From Okeania sp. SIO2B3 (GTDB lineage Bacteria > Cyanobacteriota > Cyanobacteriia > Cyanobacteriales > Microcoleaceae), in NCBI RefSeq assembly GCF_010672525.1, contig NZ_JAAHGH010000002.1, positions 266,583 through 330,582 of the forward strand: 64,000 bases of DNA, in the 5' to 3' direction. Below the pieces are notes generated by a model that was given only the letters and a program-made list of their open reading frames with translations, searched no databases and was not told the origin of the DNA. The position numbers were made by a program, and so were the translations under genes. Positions 1 through 9,827 of the stretch are shown one piece after another; within the stretch, counting starts at the first letter, position 1; each line of letters opens with the position of its first letter.

Positions 1-226
1 TTCTAGCCATTTCGCTAGTTAAACTGACATAGGGTAAAATTTCTTGTAAGCGTTGTTTTAAATTATCTAAGCGTTCGAGTTGACGATGGGTTTGGGGTAA
101 ACTTAGCGATCGCGATTCATAACCATAGCCAAAGTATGATAGAATATCGTCTGGTTCAGAGTTTAATTTAAAATAATCAGCAAAGGTATAAGACTGAGTC
201 GGATTAATAATTGGAATTATAGACAT
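1..226 (-). CDS. Conserved cyanobacterial hypothetical protein, N-terminus only (runs off the window)
   Basis: The open frame starts at ATG 226-224 and continues past the left edge, giving about 75 residues. It begins MSIIPIINPTQSYTFADYFK and contains LPQTHRQLERLDNLKQRL. This wording (an S-Y-T-F-x-x-Y-F opening, then an L-P-Q-x-x-R helix and PYVSLTSEMAR) recalls a cyanobacterial hypothetical family that I know only by its N-terminus, possibly nuclease-like. I cannot assign a function from this part. A family A right-end fragment lies just upstream of the start. Confidence 0.55.
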   Translation of the reverse strand, partial: MSIIPIINPTQSYTFADYFKLNSEPDDILSYFGYGYESRSLSLPQTHRQLERLDNLKQRLQEILPYVSLTSEMAR

Positions 227-236
227 ATTTCAACCC

Positions 237-291
237 CAAAAAAGCTAAAGCCTTTATATATAGATGCTTTAAGATTTAATCAGCAAACCCT
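237..291 (+). repeat. Family A element, right-end fragment
   Basis: AAAGCCTTTATATATAGATG followed by TAATCAGCAAACCCT matches the right end of the full family A copies (for example 12766-13000). Only this terminus is present. Confidence 0.6.
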
Positions 292-306
292 AATTAATAA
301 CTGATT

Positions 307-753
307 TTATGGTAGCCAGTTTATATCTAATAATTGTTCAAGACTATCAGGGCAGTTTTCTGGAAAAATTATCTCATATCCTGTCTTTTGCTTGACATAT
401 TTTAATGCTTTTTCATAAAGTTTTGCTTGGTTTTCCTGTAAATAATTTCGTAAATTTTGAGTTAATTATTCATTGATTTGGGTTCTAAAACCCATAATTT
501 CAGCTAGCCAATGATTGACATTATACTCATATTCAACAGTCCAATATTCCAGAAGAAGCAAATGTCTGATTATCTGTTCGAGACACCTTTCAACTATTTT
601 TTTCTCTCGCCGACTCTGCTCTTCTAATTCCTCAATTAAATGTTCTTTATCTAATTCATTGAATCGGTTTTCTTTTAATAGATTAATCGTTTCTACTAAC
701 CATTGTTCATATTCATTTTCGTAAAGGGGTATTAAATTACTTTTATAGTAGTC
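307..753 (-). pseudogene. DUF29 family protein, copy 1 (start lost, internal stop)
   Basis: Read leftward, the frame encodes SNLIPLYENEYEQWLVETIN and continues through ELEEQSRREKKIVER, typical of the short helical DUF29 proteins common in cyanobacteria (function unknown). Three things are visible against the second copy, which lies exactly 1066 bp to the right without indels over ~440 bp. The ATG codon is replaced (GAC at 753-751). A TAA sits in frame at 466-468. After that stop, coding sequence continues in frame to DINWLP and a natural stop at 307-309. The last part is therefore the true DUF29 C-terminus and the TAA is a nonsense mutation shared with copy 2. Confidence 0.75.
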
Positions 754-1036
754 GCCAAGGTGCTTAGGACATAAAGGAGAAACATAGCGATCGCCTTTAT
801 AAGATGGTCTAATAATTTTATATTTTTCTCTGTCCTAACTGCCCTGTCAGTTGCTATAACTGTGATTTTTACCTCATATTATTGTGGTGGTGGTTAGGAG
901 TCAGGAGTCAGAATTTGCTCATGTTTTCAGCTCAAATTAATTACAGCATATTTCGGGCAAATGATGTACAAGGTAAATGGTGAAAATCTTGTAGTGTGGG
1001 CATCTTGCCCGCGATGATAGACCTTATTTGATATTA
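754..1036. other. Intergenic, repeat-derived
   Basis: No gene seen. It holds a GTCAGGAGTCAG heptamer tract near 898-911 and the phrase GTGGGCATCTTGCCCGC near 996-1012, whose reverse complement recurs near 52312-52331. Confidence 0.5.
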
Positions 1037-1819
1037 CTACTCCAATCCAAACATACTTACCAAAGCGGGCAAAGTTCCCTTCGCTGTTTCTGCCAGTTTA
1101 GCAACGGCAGGCAGTCCCGAGAATATACCCGTCAGCATTTGTATCGCACGCTTGGCCTCCTTTTTCATACCTCCATCGCCTGGATTATTGGCAGCTTGGG
1201 CCAACTCTTGTAAGTTTTCGAGTGCAGTTTCCTTATCATCTTTGCTTAGATTTGACTCGGAAGCGATCGCCTCTTTTAGCTGAGTCAACAACTCTTTAAT
1301 TCCTGCTTTCTCTGTTTCTGGGGAGTCTGGTGACTGAATTATTACCTGCTTGTTACTGTTTTCGCCACCAAGAAATGGTAGCCAGTTTATATCTAATAAT
1401 TGTTCAAGACTATAAGGGCAGTTTTCTGGAAAAATTATCTCATATCCTGTCTTTTGCCTGACATATTTTAATGTTTTTTCATAAACTTTTGCTTGGTTTT
1501 CCTGTAGATAATTTCGTAAATTTTGAGTTAATTATTCATTTATTTGGGTTCTAAAACCCATAATTTCAGCTAGCCAATGATTGACATTATGCTCATATTC
1601 AACAGTCCAATATTCTAGAATAAGCAAATGTCTGATTATCTGTTCGAGAAACCTTTCAACTATTTTTTTCTCTCGCCGACTCTGCTCTTCTAATTCCTCA
1701 ATTAAATGTTCTTTATCTAATTCATTGAATCGGTTTTCTTTTAATAGATTAATCGTTTCTACTAACCATTGTTCATATTCATTTTCGTAAAGGGATATTA
1801 AATTACTTTTAACTGTCAT
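1037..1819 (-). pseudogene. DUF29 family protein, copy 2, with internal stop and foreign C-terminal tail
   Basis: ATG 1819-1817 opens MTVKSNLISLYENEYEQW and runs 95 codons to TAA at 1532-1534. The same frame then stays open for 164 more codons. It first gives the missing DUF29 end (LTQNLRNYLQENQAKVYEKT to DINWLPF). Where copy 1 stops, this copy reads on into LGGENSNK and a ~90 residue tail (LTQLKEAIASESNLSKDDKE ... AVAKLAETAKGTLPALVS) ending at 1037. That tail resembles the C-terminal module found on cyanobacterial pentapeptide-repeat and related proteins, so this looks like a fusion by recombination. Either the 95-residue product or nothing is made unless the stop is suppressed. Confidence 0.7.
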
Positions 1820-1884
1820 TTTTACCTCATGTCTTCAGATCAAATCATGAAATAACGCTTGACAAATTCGCCAATTTTATTATT

Positions 1885-2154
1885 ACCGAATTATTAATTA
1901 TTAATTATTAATAACTAAATAATTCTGGCTTAAAGCCTCCGCTTTTAAGGAAAAAAAAAGCGGTCGTTTTGCTACGCAACATGTTTGCGGAGCATTCCGT
2001 AGGAAAAAGCGTAGCTTCCCGTAGGGTGGGATGGATGGGTTTCCTAACCATATCTAATCGACCAAGAGAAGAAATAATATCTCCTTATATTCAATCAAGG
2101 ACAGTTTTAACCAGAGGTAATTATCAATTATCCATTATCAATTATCAATTAATT
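1885..2154 (+). repeat. Family C dispersed element, full copy without insertion
   Basis: It begins ACCGAATTATTAATTATTAA, carries an AAAGCCTCCGCTTTTAAGG hairpin, an SDR copy at about 1983-2006 and GGGTGGGATGGATGGGTTTC, and ends in AGAGGTAATTATCAATTATC. Other copies lie at 52385-52810 (carrying a family D insertion) and 63775-63965 (reverse), with partial ones at 51886-52012 and 54280-54420. No protein is supported. Confidence 0.65.
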
Positions 2155-2263
2155 AATCACCCACAACTTTTTTCATATAATCTCCCCATAACTGAGCTGC
2201 TTGTCCGCTACTGCTATAAGTAGGAGAGTTATCATCATTTCCTAACCAAATACCTGTCTCCAT
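2155..2263 (-). pseudogene. Stray 3' end of a PBP1 gene
   Basis: About 100 bp match the last 35 codons of the penicillin-binding protein gene that ends at 4436. The frame is open and reads METGIWLGNDDNSPTYSSSG to KKVVGD and stop. The few substitutions are mostly conservative or silent. The source gene is 2.2 kb away on the same strand, so this is a duplicated gene terminus. It has no start signal or catalytic part. Confidence 0.75.
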
Positions 2264-2415
2264 TATTTGGGTGGATTACTGGGGAAGAGTGAAAGAAAAA
2301 ACATATCTCCTTTTTGTTAAAAATTCTAATTTAGCACTCCTTAACAAGTTTTATCTATATGTTACCTTCCTCGTAACCTTGCCTTAGCTGAGAGAGTTGA
2401 TAATAATTCTGCTAA

Positions 2416-3496
2416 CTACTCAAATGCATAAAATAAATTATCGGGTAGTCTCTCACTTGTGGGAGAGAGTCTAGAGAGTCTAAAGAGTTTATCTATATTA
2501 GTCCACAAATAAAGTCCATCTTCTTTTATTTCAATTCGATCTAACTTATTTCTACAAAGAGCTAATTTATTTTTAACACCATTATTTTGATTTATTAAGT
2601 CTAATATACTCTTATCGCCTTGTCGTACAAAGTATTTTAGATCGCCGTTTTTTTGATAATTTTTCTTAAATATTCCCCCAAAAAATTCCCGCCAACTTTC
2701 CGCTCCAATTATCGATATATATCTCTCTTCTATTATTATGGGTGCATACAAACGATAATATAACCAAGCAGTAATATTTCTATTGTCTATTGCAACGCAT
2801 TGATCTACTTTAATTGTAATTTTCTGACAGTGAATTCTAATTGAAGAAGCTCCAATAGCTGCACGTCTATTAGATTCACTTAATAAGGAACGCCACGAAT
2901 TATCTTTTATTTGGTAAACGTCATCAGACTCTTCTGTCTCCAAACAGTTTACCTTACCAATTATTGCCTGGCAATATTGAAAAAAACTTTTGCGAGAAGT
3001 AGATTGAACTAAATCTGTAGTCTGTCTAGGCACAGGAAAAAAATTAAATAAAAGTTGAGATACAACACGATCTTTTAATCCTAAATTATTGTCATAAATT
3101 ACGGTATTTTCTCTAGCACAAAAAGCATGATATAAATATTTTTCAATTAACCTTAAATCGTCCTTTTTTTTTATAATATATAAATGCTATTAAACAACAA
3201 ATATAATAATCAGCTTCACATAACTGACCAGAATTCAAAGGATTAGTATTTTCTACCCTAGCTATATAGCAACATTTATGGGCAGAATATAAATTATTTA
3301 ATGTTATAGATAAGCTTTCTTCTCTTGATAAGTATTTTTCTTCTTTGAGAGCTTCAAAAGCTGCCCTAACTTGACAATGAGCCACTTTTTCTAAAGCTTT
3401 AACTACAGGACTACTATCTATTACTTTATAAATTGCATTAATTGCCAGAAAATATGGTTTTCCTGTCGAAATAAGTTCTAAAAATTCATCGCTCAT
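2416..3496 (-). pseudogene. Hypothetical protein gene split by a frameshift in an A9 run
   Basis: The first frame starts at ATG 3496 (MSDEFLELISTGKPYF) and stops at 3143. Its last residues follow a run of nine A on the coding strand (3164-3172). Removing one A joins it to a second open frame that reads KKKDDLRLIEKYLYHAFCAR, then VVSQLLFNFFPVPRQTTDLV, and continues to the stop at 2416. The downstream frame is open well before its first usable start and reads like ordinary protein, so the two parts are one gene of about 358 codons. I do not recognise the family. The cause could be a real mutation, a sequencing error in the homopolymer, or transcriptional slippage. The 5' end of this gene is the template of the tandem array at 3796-4410. 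Confidence 0.65.
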
Positions 3497-3601
3497 ACTT
3501 GTTTTATTACTATTTGAAAATTACATTAAACTTCTATCCTCACTAACTCCTGAAAGTCAGAATTTAATTTCTGACTTGGTGACTTGGTGACTTGGTGAAT
3601 A

Positions 3602-3797
3602 ATACCAATTTGATAAATGTTTGTTACAAATGGTAGAAGTAATAAAGAAGGAATAAAGAAGAAGGAAGAGGGGAAAAATATTTAAAAAAAGGGAAAAAAC
3701 GATAGATATAAATATCTAAAATGAACTAGGGCAGCTATTTTTAAGCATATCCGATCAAACTCTACCCTTTTGTAGCATTCTTTTTTCAAAGTGGTAT
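3602..3797 (+). repeat. Family E element (terminal inverted repeats)
   Basis: The left end is ATACCAATTTGATAAATGTT and the right end is TTCTTTTTTCAAAGTGGTAT. Related elements are at 13102-13348, 28384-28611 and 28613-28808. The interior is purine-rich filler plus a segment (TAGATATAAATATCTAAAAT onward) shared in inverse orientation with 28613-28808. It separates the frameshifted gene from the tandem array. Confidence 0.6.
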
Positions 3798-4410
3798 AAA
3801 TTATATTAATTGCCAGAAAATATGTTTTTCCTGTGGAAATAAATTTTCAAAATTCATCCCTTATGCTTGTCTTATTAGTATTTGAAATTTATATTAAACT
3901 TCTATCTTAACTAACCCCTGAAAGTAAGAATTTAATTTCTGACTTATGAATAAATTATATTAATTGCCAGAAAATATGTTTTTCCTGTGAAAATAAATTC
4001 TCAAAATTCATCCCTTATGCTTGTCTTATTAGTATTTGAAATTTATATTAAACTTCTATCCTAACTAACCCCTGAAAGCAAGAATTTAATTTATGACTTG
4101 GTGAGTAAATTGTATTAATTGCCAGAAAATATGGTTTTCCTGTGGAAATACATTCTCAAAATTCATCCCTCATGGTTGTCTTATTAGTATTTGAAATTTA
4201 CATTAAACTTCTATCCTAACTACTGAAAGTAAGAATTTAATTTCTGAGTTGGTGAATAAATTGTATTAATTGCCATAAAATATGGTTTTCCTGTGGAAAT
4301 ACATTATCAAAATTCATCATTGTTTTATTACTATTTGAAAATTACATTAAAGTTCTATCCTAACTAACCTCTGAAAGTAAGAATTTAATTTCTGACTTCT
4401 GACTTCTAAC
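3796..4410 (-). repeat. Tandem array (four ~152 bp units) copied from the 5' end of the neighbouring gene
   Basis: Units begin near 3799, 3951, 4106 and 4256. Each carries TTAATTGCCAGAAAATATG, then TTTTCCTGTGGAAAT, then AATTCATCCCT, then a stretch ending in AAGAATTTAATTTCTGACTT. The same order occurs once at about 3433-3590, where it encodes the first ~20 codons and upstream leader of the gene starting at 3496. The units are diverged and no start codon is kept in a long frame, so they are promoter-plus-start duplicates and not genes. Confidence 0.75.
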
Positions 4411-4435
4411 TTCTAACTTCCAACTTCTAACTTCG

Positions 4436-6724
4436 TTACTCCCCTACAACTTTTTTCATATAATTCCCCCATAACTGAGCCGCTTGTCCGCTAGTACTAT
4501 AAGTAGGAGAATTATCATCATTTCCTAACCAAATACCTGTCACCATACTCTTGTTAGGAATATAACCAACAAACCATAAATCTACTCCTCTATTAGTCGT
4601 ACCCGTTTTACCTGCTTCATCCAACCCTAAAGAAGCTCCACGACCAGTACCATATTGCACTACTCCTTGGAGCATTTGAGTCATGGTATCTGCTATTTGT
4701 GGTTTTAATATCTGGCGGTTAGCTTGAATATCCCCTTGAGGGTTTTCACAGCTTGGATCTGAATTATAGGAATAAATACAACGACAAGTGTAGATATTAT
4801 CGCGATCGCTACAGTCGCTACTATCAATAATCTTTCTAATAGTATGAGGGCGGTTTCCTACTCCACGGTTAGCGATCGCTCCATAAGCGCCAGTTATTTC
4901 TAAGACGTTAACTTCATTTTGACCCAATATTAATCCTGGTACAGCATCTAACTTAGATTTAACCCCTAAACGCTTTGCCATCCTGACAACATTACCTAAA
5001 CCTACTTGTTGAGCAACTCGCAAAGCTACCACATTTTCAGAAAGTGCTATTCCAGTGTACATATTTGTATTGCCACCACTGCGTTGACAACCTCCGTAAG
5101 TTTGACCCATCCATCTCATGGAACTACAAGAATATATTTTTGTTGGTGGTATCCCTCTTTCCAGAGCAGCAGCATAGGCAAATACTTTGAAGGTAGAACC
5201 TGGTTGACGTTGTGCTTGAGTTGCCCGGTTAAACTGACTCTGTTGATAATCTGCACCTCCAGTCAAGGCAATGACTTCTCCATTTTTAGAGTCTATTGTG
5301 ACTATAGCGCCTTGAGAAAAATTAGCATAAGATCCAGCATTGTTAATTGCATCTTTTAAACTTGTTTCTGCTTTAGTTTGAATTTCAGGATTTAAAGCTG
5401 TTTGAACAACAAAATTTCCCTCTCTAGCTAAATCTTCTCCTAATAATTCTTCCAGTTCACTAAATACATAACTATAATAATAAGGTGCTATTGTACTTTG
5501 GAGAATTTCTATAGCTTTAGGATTAATTTCTACCCGCGATCGCCTCGCTCTATCCGCTTCTTGTTGGTCGATCATGCCCAAAGTGAGCATTCGATAAATT
5601 ACTCCATCTCTTTTTTCTATAGCTATTTGATAATTTTCTACAGGATTAAAAGTATTAGGTGCTGGTAAAATTCCTACTAATGTTGCTGCTTCTGATAAAG
5701 TTAAATCTTGAGCGCTTTTACCAAAATAAAATCTAGAGGCATCTTCAAATCCATATAAATCTAACCCCAAATAAACCTTATTCAGATAATTTAATAATAC
5801 ATCGTTTTTACTATAAAAAGCCTCTATTTTGAAAGATACTATTGCCTCTCGTATTTTCCTACCCAAAGAATCTTCTGTACCTACATAGTCACGAAAGACA
5901 CTTCTTGCTAATTGTTGAGTTACTGTACTTCCTCCTTGGCTTATACCATCTGCCCTCAAATTTGTCAATACTGCTCTAGTAATTCCGATGGGGTCTACGC
6001 CGAAATGCCAATAAAAGCGACTATCCTCAGAAGCAATAACCGCATCAGGTAAATATTTAGAGAATTTAGATATGCGCCCTAATTCATAATGAGCATTTCT
6101 GTAGGTGGGACGTAGAGGAGTTTGCCCATCACGAGCATAGACAACTACTGGGCCAGTAATTGGATTGGGTAAAGGGTCTACCTGAAATTTTGTCCATTCA
6201 AGTAGAATCATTAAACTGATTAGAGCGGTTAATCCAGAAAGACCAAAGACAGTATAACGAAATGCTTGAAAATACCAGGCAGGAGGGTCTACATAACGAA
6301 TTTTAACAGTATCAGCTAATACTGGTGGTCCTAAAGTTAGAACATCGCCATGACGTAGAGACATACGAGAAACTTGTTTTTTCCCATTGTAGATACCATT
6401 AGCAGAATTCTCGTCTTTAACTACATAAGAAGCTTTAGATTTATTAGTATTTTTCGAGACAGACAGATGAATTTTACTAATCAGGGGATTACGAATGACA
6501 ATATCACAAGCTTGGGAAGAGCGGCCTAGTAAATAGCGATCGCCTAAAAGAGGATATTTTTTAGCTGGAGTATTCTCTGTTTCCTGTATCCAGAGTTCGG
6601 GTAATTTAGCATTAGGTCTCAGTGCTAGTCGGGAAAAGTTAACATTGGCATGAATAGTTTGAACCATCTGGGTAATATTGCCCAAGAGAGTTTGAGAGTT
6701 ACGAGGAGGTCGTGGATAATTCAT
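4436..6724 (-). CDS. FHA-domain bifunctional penicillin-binding protein 1 (glycosyltransferase/transpeptidase)
   Basis: This is a 762-residue class A PBP that polymerises and cross-links peptidoglycan at the outer face of the inner membrane. Order: an FHA domain at about 57-145 (GRSS, then NGIYNGKK), which binds phosphothreonine peptides; one membrane helix at about 157-176; a GT51 domain with EDSRFYWHFGVDP (E233 the probable catalytic acid) and QGGSTVTQQLAR; and a transpeptidase with SxxK at 510-513 (PGSTFK), SEN at 562-564 and KTG at 705-707. All three transpeptidase motifs are intact. A cytoplasmic FHA front end is a known cyanobacterial arrangement that suggests control by Ser/Thr kinases (inference). 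The gene stands alone. Its last 35 codons also occur as a stray copy at 2155-2263. Confidence 0.95.
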   Translation of the reverse strand: MNYPRPPRNSQTLLGNITQMVQTIHANVNFSRLALRPNAKLPELWIQETENTPAKKYPLLGDRYLLGRSSQACDIVIRNPLISKIHLSVSKNTNKSKASYVVKDENSANGIYNGKKQVSRMSLRHGDVLTLGPPVLADTVKIRYVDPPAWYFQAFRYTVFGLSGLTALISLMILLEWTKFQVDPLPNPITGPVVVYARDGQTPLRPTYRNAHYELGRISKFSKYLPDAVIASEDSRFYWHFGVDPIGITRAVLTNLRADGISQGGSTVTQQLARSVFRDYVGTEDSLGRKIREAIVSFKIEAFYSKNDVLLNYLNKVYLGLDLYGFEDASRFYFGKSAQDLTLSEAATLVGILPAPNTFNPVENYQIAIEKRDGVIYRMLTLGMIDQQEADRARRSRVEINPKAIEILQSTIAPYYYSYVFSELEELLGEDLAREGNFVVQTALNPEIQTKAETSLKDAINNAGSYANFSQGAIVTIDSKNGEVIALTGGADYQQSQFNRATQAQRQPGSTFKVFAYAAALERGIPPTKIYSCSSMRWMGQTYGGCQRSGGNTNMYTGIALSENVVALRVAQQVGLGNVVRMAKRLGVKSKLDAVPGLILGQNEVNVLEITGAYGAIANRGVGNRPHTIRKIIDSSDCSDRDNIYTCRCIYSYNSDPSCENPQGDIQANRQILKPQIADTMTQMLQGVVQYGTGRGASLGLDEAGKTGTTNRGVDLWFVGYIPNKSMVTGIWLGNDDNSPTYSTSGQAAQLWGNYMKKVVGE

Positions 6725-6739
6725 CGTAAAATTTCGGTA

Positions 6740-7032
6740 AGTGGGAAACCACCGTCTTTTAAGCGGTGGATGGAAACGACGGGCGCGGATTTTAATCCGT
6801 AGTCAAAAAATGTGTTATAATTAACTTTAAACTTAAAAAGTAGCCTCAATGGTCTTTTGGCCGGAGAGAGTAGTGGCAATTGACACCGTAAGCGTGGACT
6901 GCTGCTGTATACGTACTACGGTACGGTACTGGCAATGTGGTTGTTGCGAGCAATGTGAAAATCGAGGTTTTAACCCGATTTACAACTCCTAGTAACGAAT
7001 CCACGCGGATTTATCCCGTGGAGTGTCAAAAC
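6740..7032 (+). mobile_element. IS200/IS605-type remnant without tnpB (end structures only)
   Basis: No protein is coded. Hairpins are dense: ACCACCGTCTTTTAAGCGGT near 6749, CGCGGATTTTAATCCG near 6784, and a final CCACGCGGATTTATCCCGTGG near 7001-7021 followed by AGTGTCAA. The closing order (GAATCC, hairpin, GGAG/GGA, TGTCAA) matches the right ends at 32519, 33959 and 61520 that follow TnpB sequence. The middle (CTGTATACGTACTACGGTAC and TTGTTGCGAGCAATGTG) is probably the old omega-RNA/right-end region. Assignment is by analogy. Confidence 0.5.
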
Positions 7033-7420
7033 TGGAGGGAACAGGGAACAGAGAGTTGACGAAGTCAAAAGTCAAAAGTCAGAAGTCAGAAGTTATTTTT
7101 GTAACGGGAATGCGTGAGCAACCCTCCAAAAATATTTCGCCTTAAAAGGCAGAGTTCTAGACCCAATTCTTTTGGTAAAAAAGCATTTCGTCAGGAAATG
7201 CTCTGCAAACAGATACCTAGCTCTATACACTACCTTTTTAGGCTGATAGCTGACAGTTAATAGCTGATAGCTAGTTAACCCAATTTTTCAGTAATTTGCT
7301 TGAGAATTAATTGACATCCTAAGCTACAACATAATAGAAACTGTAACTAAGGATGTCTACAATATGCTTAATTAATTTTACTGGTAAATATCACAAATTG
7401 ATGTTAATCATACCACACTT
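7033..7420. other. Intergenic with short repeats
   Basis: No gene seen. It contains a GTCAAAAGTCAGAAGTCAG tract (7066-7093), a hairpin-bearing phrase CGCCTTAAAAGGCAGAG (7139) and an SDR-like copy in reverse (AGGAAATGCTCTGCAAACAG, about 7193-7212). Confidence 0.5.
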
Positions 7421-9106
7421 TTAATCTAATCCAGCATCAGTTACTGCCCCTAAACTACTAGAAGATACTAACTTCGCATATTTTGCTAATACACCTCTGG
7501 TATACCGGGGTGTTGGAGGTTGCCATGCTTGACGACGCTGTTGTAGCTCCTCATCAGAAATATTTAACTGTAGCAAACGCTGGTGAGCATCAATAGTAAT
7601 CATATCTCCTTCCTTGATCAGAGCGATCGCTCCACCTACTGCTGCTTCTGGAGCTACATGACCAACTACCATACCGTAAGTACCACCAGAAAACCTACCA
7701 TCAGTAATCAAACCTACTTTATCTCCTAAACCAGCACCGATAATAGCCGAAGTTGGTGCCAACATTTCTCGCATTCCCGGTCCGCCTTTCGGTCCTTCAT
7801 AACGGACGACAATAATATCTCCTGCTTGAATTTTGCCTGCTAATATTGCTTCTAAGCAAGCTTCTTCTGACTCAAATACTCTTGCTGGACCTGTTATTTC
7901 TGGGTTCTTGACTCCTGTAATTTTAGCAACTGCTCCCTCTGTTGCCAGATTTCCTTTTAAAATAGCTAAGTGTCCTTGAGCATACATCGGATTATCCCAA
8001 GGGCGAATCACATCTTGGTTAGAAGGTGGTTCAGAAGGTATATCTGCTAACTGCTCTCCAATAGTCTTACCTGTAATAGTTAGAGCATCTGGGTGGAGTA
8101 GGTCATGTTCGAGGAGCATTTTCATTACTAAAGGAATGCCACCTGCTTGATGTAAATTTGTTGTAACGTATCTACCACTAGGTTTCAGGTCACACAATAC
8201 AGGAACTCTTGCTCGAATAGTTTCAAAATCATCAATAGATAATTCTATATTAGCAGCATGAGCAATGGCTAATAAATGTAGAACTGCATTAGTGGAACCC
8301 CCAACTGCAGTAATTACCGAAATTGCGTTTTCTATAGCCTTGCGGGTAATTATTTGACGAGGTAAAATTTGTTTGCGGATAGCCTCTACTAGAACTTTGG
8401 CAGACTCCTCAGTACTATCAGCTTTTTCTGCATCTTCCGCCGCCATAGTTGATGAATACATCAGACTCATACCCATTGCTTCAAAAGCTGAAGACATAGT
8501 ATTTGCGGTGAACATTCCTCCACAAGACCCAGCACCAGGACAAGCTCTACGTTCAATTTCTTTCAGCTCTGTTTCATCAATTTTTCCGGCACTGTATTTT
8601 CCTACTGCTTCAAAAGCACTAACTACGGTTAAATCTTCACCATTATAGTTACCTGGTTTAATAGTACCACCATAGACAAATATCGCCGGAATATTCATTC
8701 GAGCGATCGCTATCATTGCCCCTGGCATATTTTTATCACACCCGCCAATGGCTAAAAGTCCGTCCATGGCCTGGCCATTACAAACTGTTTCGATGGAGTC
8801 GGCAATAACATCTCTAGAAACGAGAGAATATTTCATCCCCTCAGTGCCCATAGAAATACCATCGCTAATAGTAATTGTGCCAAATATCTGTGGCATTGCC
8901 CCTGCTTGTTTGGTTCCTGCCATGGCTCGCATGGCCAAATCATTGATGCCCATATTGCAGGGGGTAATAGTGCTATAAGCGTTAGCTACTGCGACGATCG
9001 GCTTAGTAAAGTCTGAATCTTCAAAACCTACAGCTCTGAGCATAGCTCGGTTAGGAGCACGTTGTACTCCTTTTGTGATTAATTGGCTTCTTACATTCTC
9101 TGGCAT
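7421..9106 (-). CDS. ilvD: Dihydroxy-acid dehydratase
   Basis: The 561-residue enzyme dehydrates 2,3-dihydroxy-isovalerate and 2,3-dihydroxy-3-methylvalerate to the 2-oxo acids of valine/isoleucine synthesis (also leucine and pantothenate precursors) in the cytoplasm. Length and sequence fit IlvD throughout. The Fe-S ligand cysteines are visible at C50, C123 ([10 protein letters not shown]) and C195 ([15 protein letters not shown]), and the C-terminal [19 protein letters not shown] motif is intact. The start ATG 9106 gives the usual N-terminus ([20 protein letters not shown]). It stands as a single gene. Confidence 0.97.
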   Translation of the reverse strand: MPENVRSQLITKGVQRAPNRAMLRAVGFEDSDFTKPIVAVANAYSTITPCNMGINDLAMRAMAGTKQAGAMPQIFGTITISDGISMGTEGMKYSLVSRDVIADSIETVCNGQAMDGLLAIGGCDKNMPGAMIAIARMNIPAIFVYGGTIKPGNYNGEDLTVVSAFEAVGKYSAGKIDETELKEIERRACPGAGSCGGMFTANTMSSAFEAMGMSLMYSSTMAAEDAEKADSTEESAKVLVEAIRKQILPRQIITRKAIENAISVITAVGGSTNAVLHLLAIAHAANIELSIDDFETIRARVPVLCDLKPSGRYVTTNLHQAGGIPLVMKMLLEHDLLHPDALTITGKTIGEQLADIPSEPPSNQDVIRPWDNPMYAQGHLAILKGNLATEGAVAKITGVKNPEITGPARVFESEEACLEAILAGKIQAGDIIVVRYEGPKGGPGMREMLAPTSAIIGAGLGDKVGLITDGRFSGGTYGMVVGHVAPEAAVGGAIALIKEGDMITIDAHQRLLQLNISDEELQQRRQAWQPPTPRYTRGVLAKYAKLVSSSSLGAVTDAGLD

Positions 9107-9287
9107 AGTATTTTTTTTGTTGTACTGTCTGATATTCTTGATTTTCTCAGAAGATAAGCGTGGTTTTTGAGATATTTACAATAAAGTTACTAAACTTAGG
9201 CCCTTAATTTGGTGTATGTATTTTATTGGAATATATTAGGAAAGCAAAAAGTTTCACAGAAAAAGCTAGTTAACTAAGTTAATAATT

Positions 9288-9563
9288 AGGGCTTGCTGAT
9301 TAAATCTAAAAGCATTGATAAGTAAAGGTTTGAGCCTTATTGAATTCCCAAGGGGTGCGCTCTTAAGTAGTCTAAAACCCTCAAAAAGTTAGCATAGAAG
9401 GTAAACTAAGCACAGAAAAATCTTAGGACAAAACGCCCGCTCCTACCTCCTCGCTCCCGACCCATTTCTCCTGTCTTCCCCTCCACAGTCGGGGCCCGCG
9501 GGTGGGTTGTCTCCTGTCTCCTGTCTCCTACCCTTACCCATAAGACTTTTGAGCACAAACCCT
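9288..9563 (-). repeat. Family A element, full copy (reverse)
   Basis: Ends are AGGGCTTGCTGATTAA and GAGCACAAACCCT with outer flanks ATT and AATTA. The interior has AAAGCATTGATAAGTAAAGG and a CTCCTGTCTCCTACC tract. The rest of the gap 9107-9827 shows no gene; the AT-rich stretch just before 9816 is the likely promoter area of the pentapeptide gene. Confidence 0.7.
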
Positions 9564-9827
9564 AATTAGGTATATAGAACCCTTATGGGATATTTACCCA
9601 CGTAAAAATTTTTGAGTTACGAGTTGGAACTGGAGTAGAGGCAATACAGGAAATTTGATTAATGCAGCGTAGGGTCAGACCAAACCCCACACTCCCCACA
9701 TTCCTCCTATATTTTTCAATAGATCCCAAATGCCTTCTATGATAGGGTTTCTATTTACTTTTGTAAGTTAGTAATGTCCTAGTTTAAATATAAAATATAA
9801 AATAGAAAATAGTTTGAGGCGGTGCAA

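Noticed and set aside
1969-2223. Open frame of 84 codons over family C
   Set aside because: Made of repeat sequence and the stray PBP end; the start lies in the SDR.
8373-8978. Rightward open frames inside ilvD
   Set aside because: Antisense to an intact, highly conserved gene; no signals of their own.
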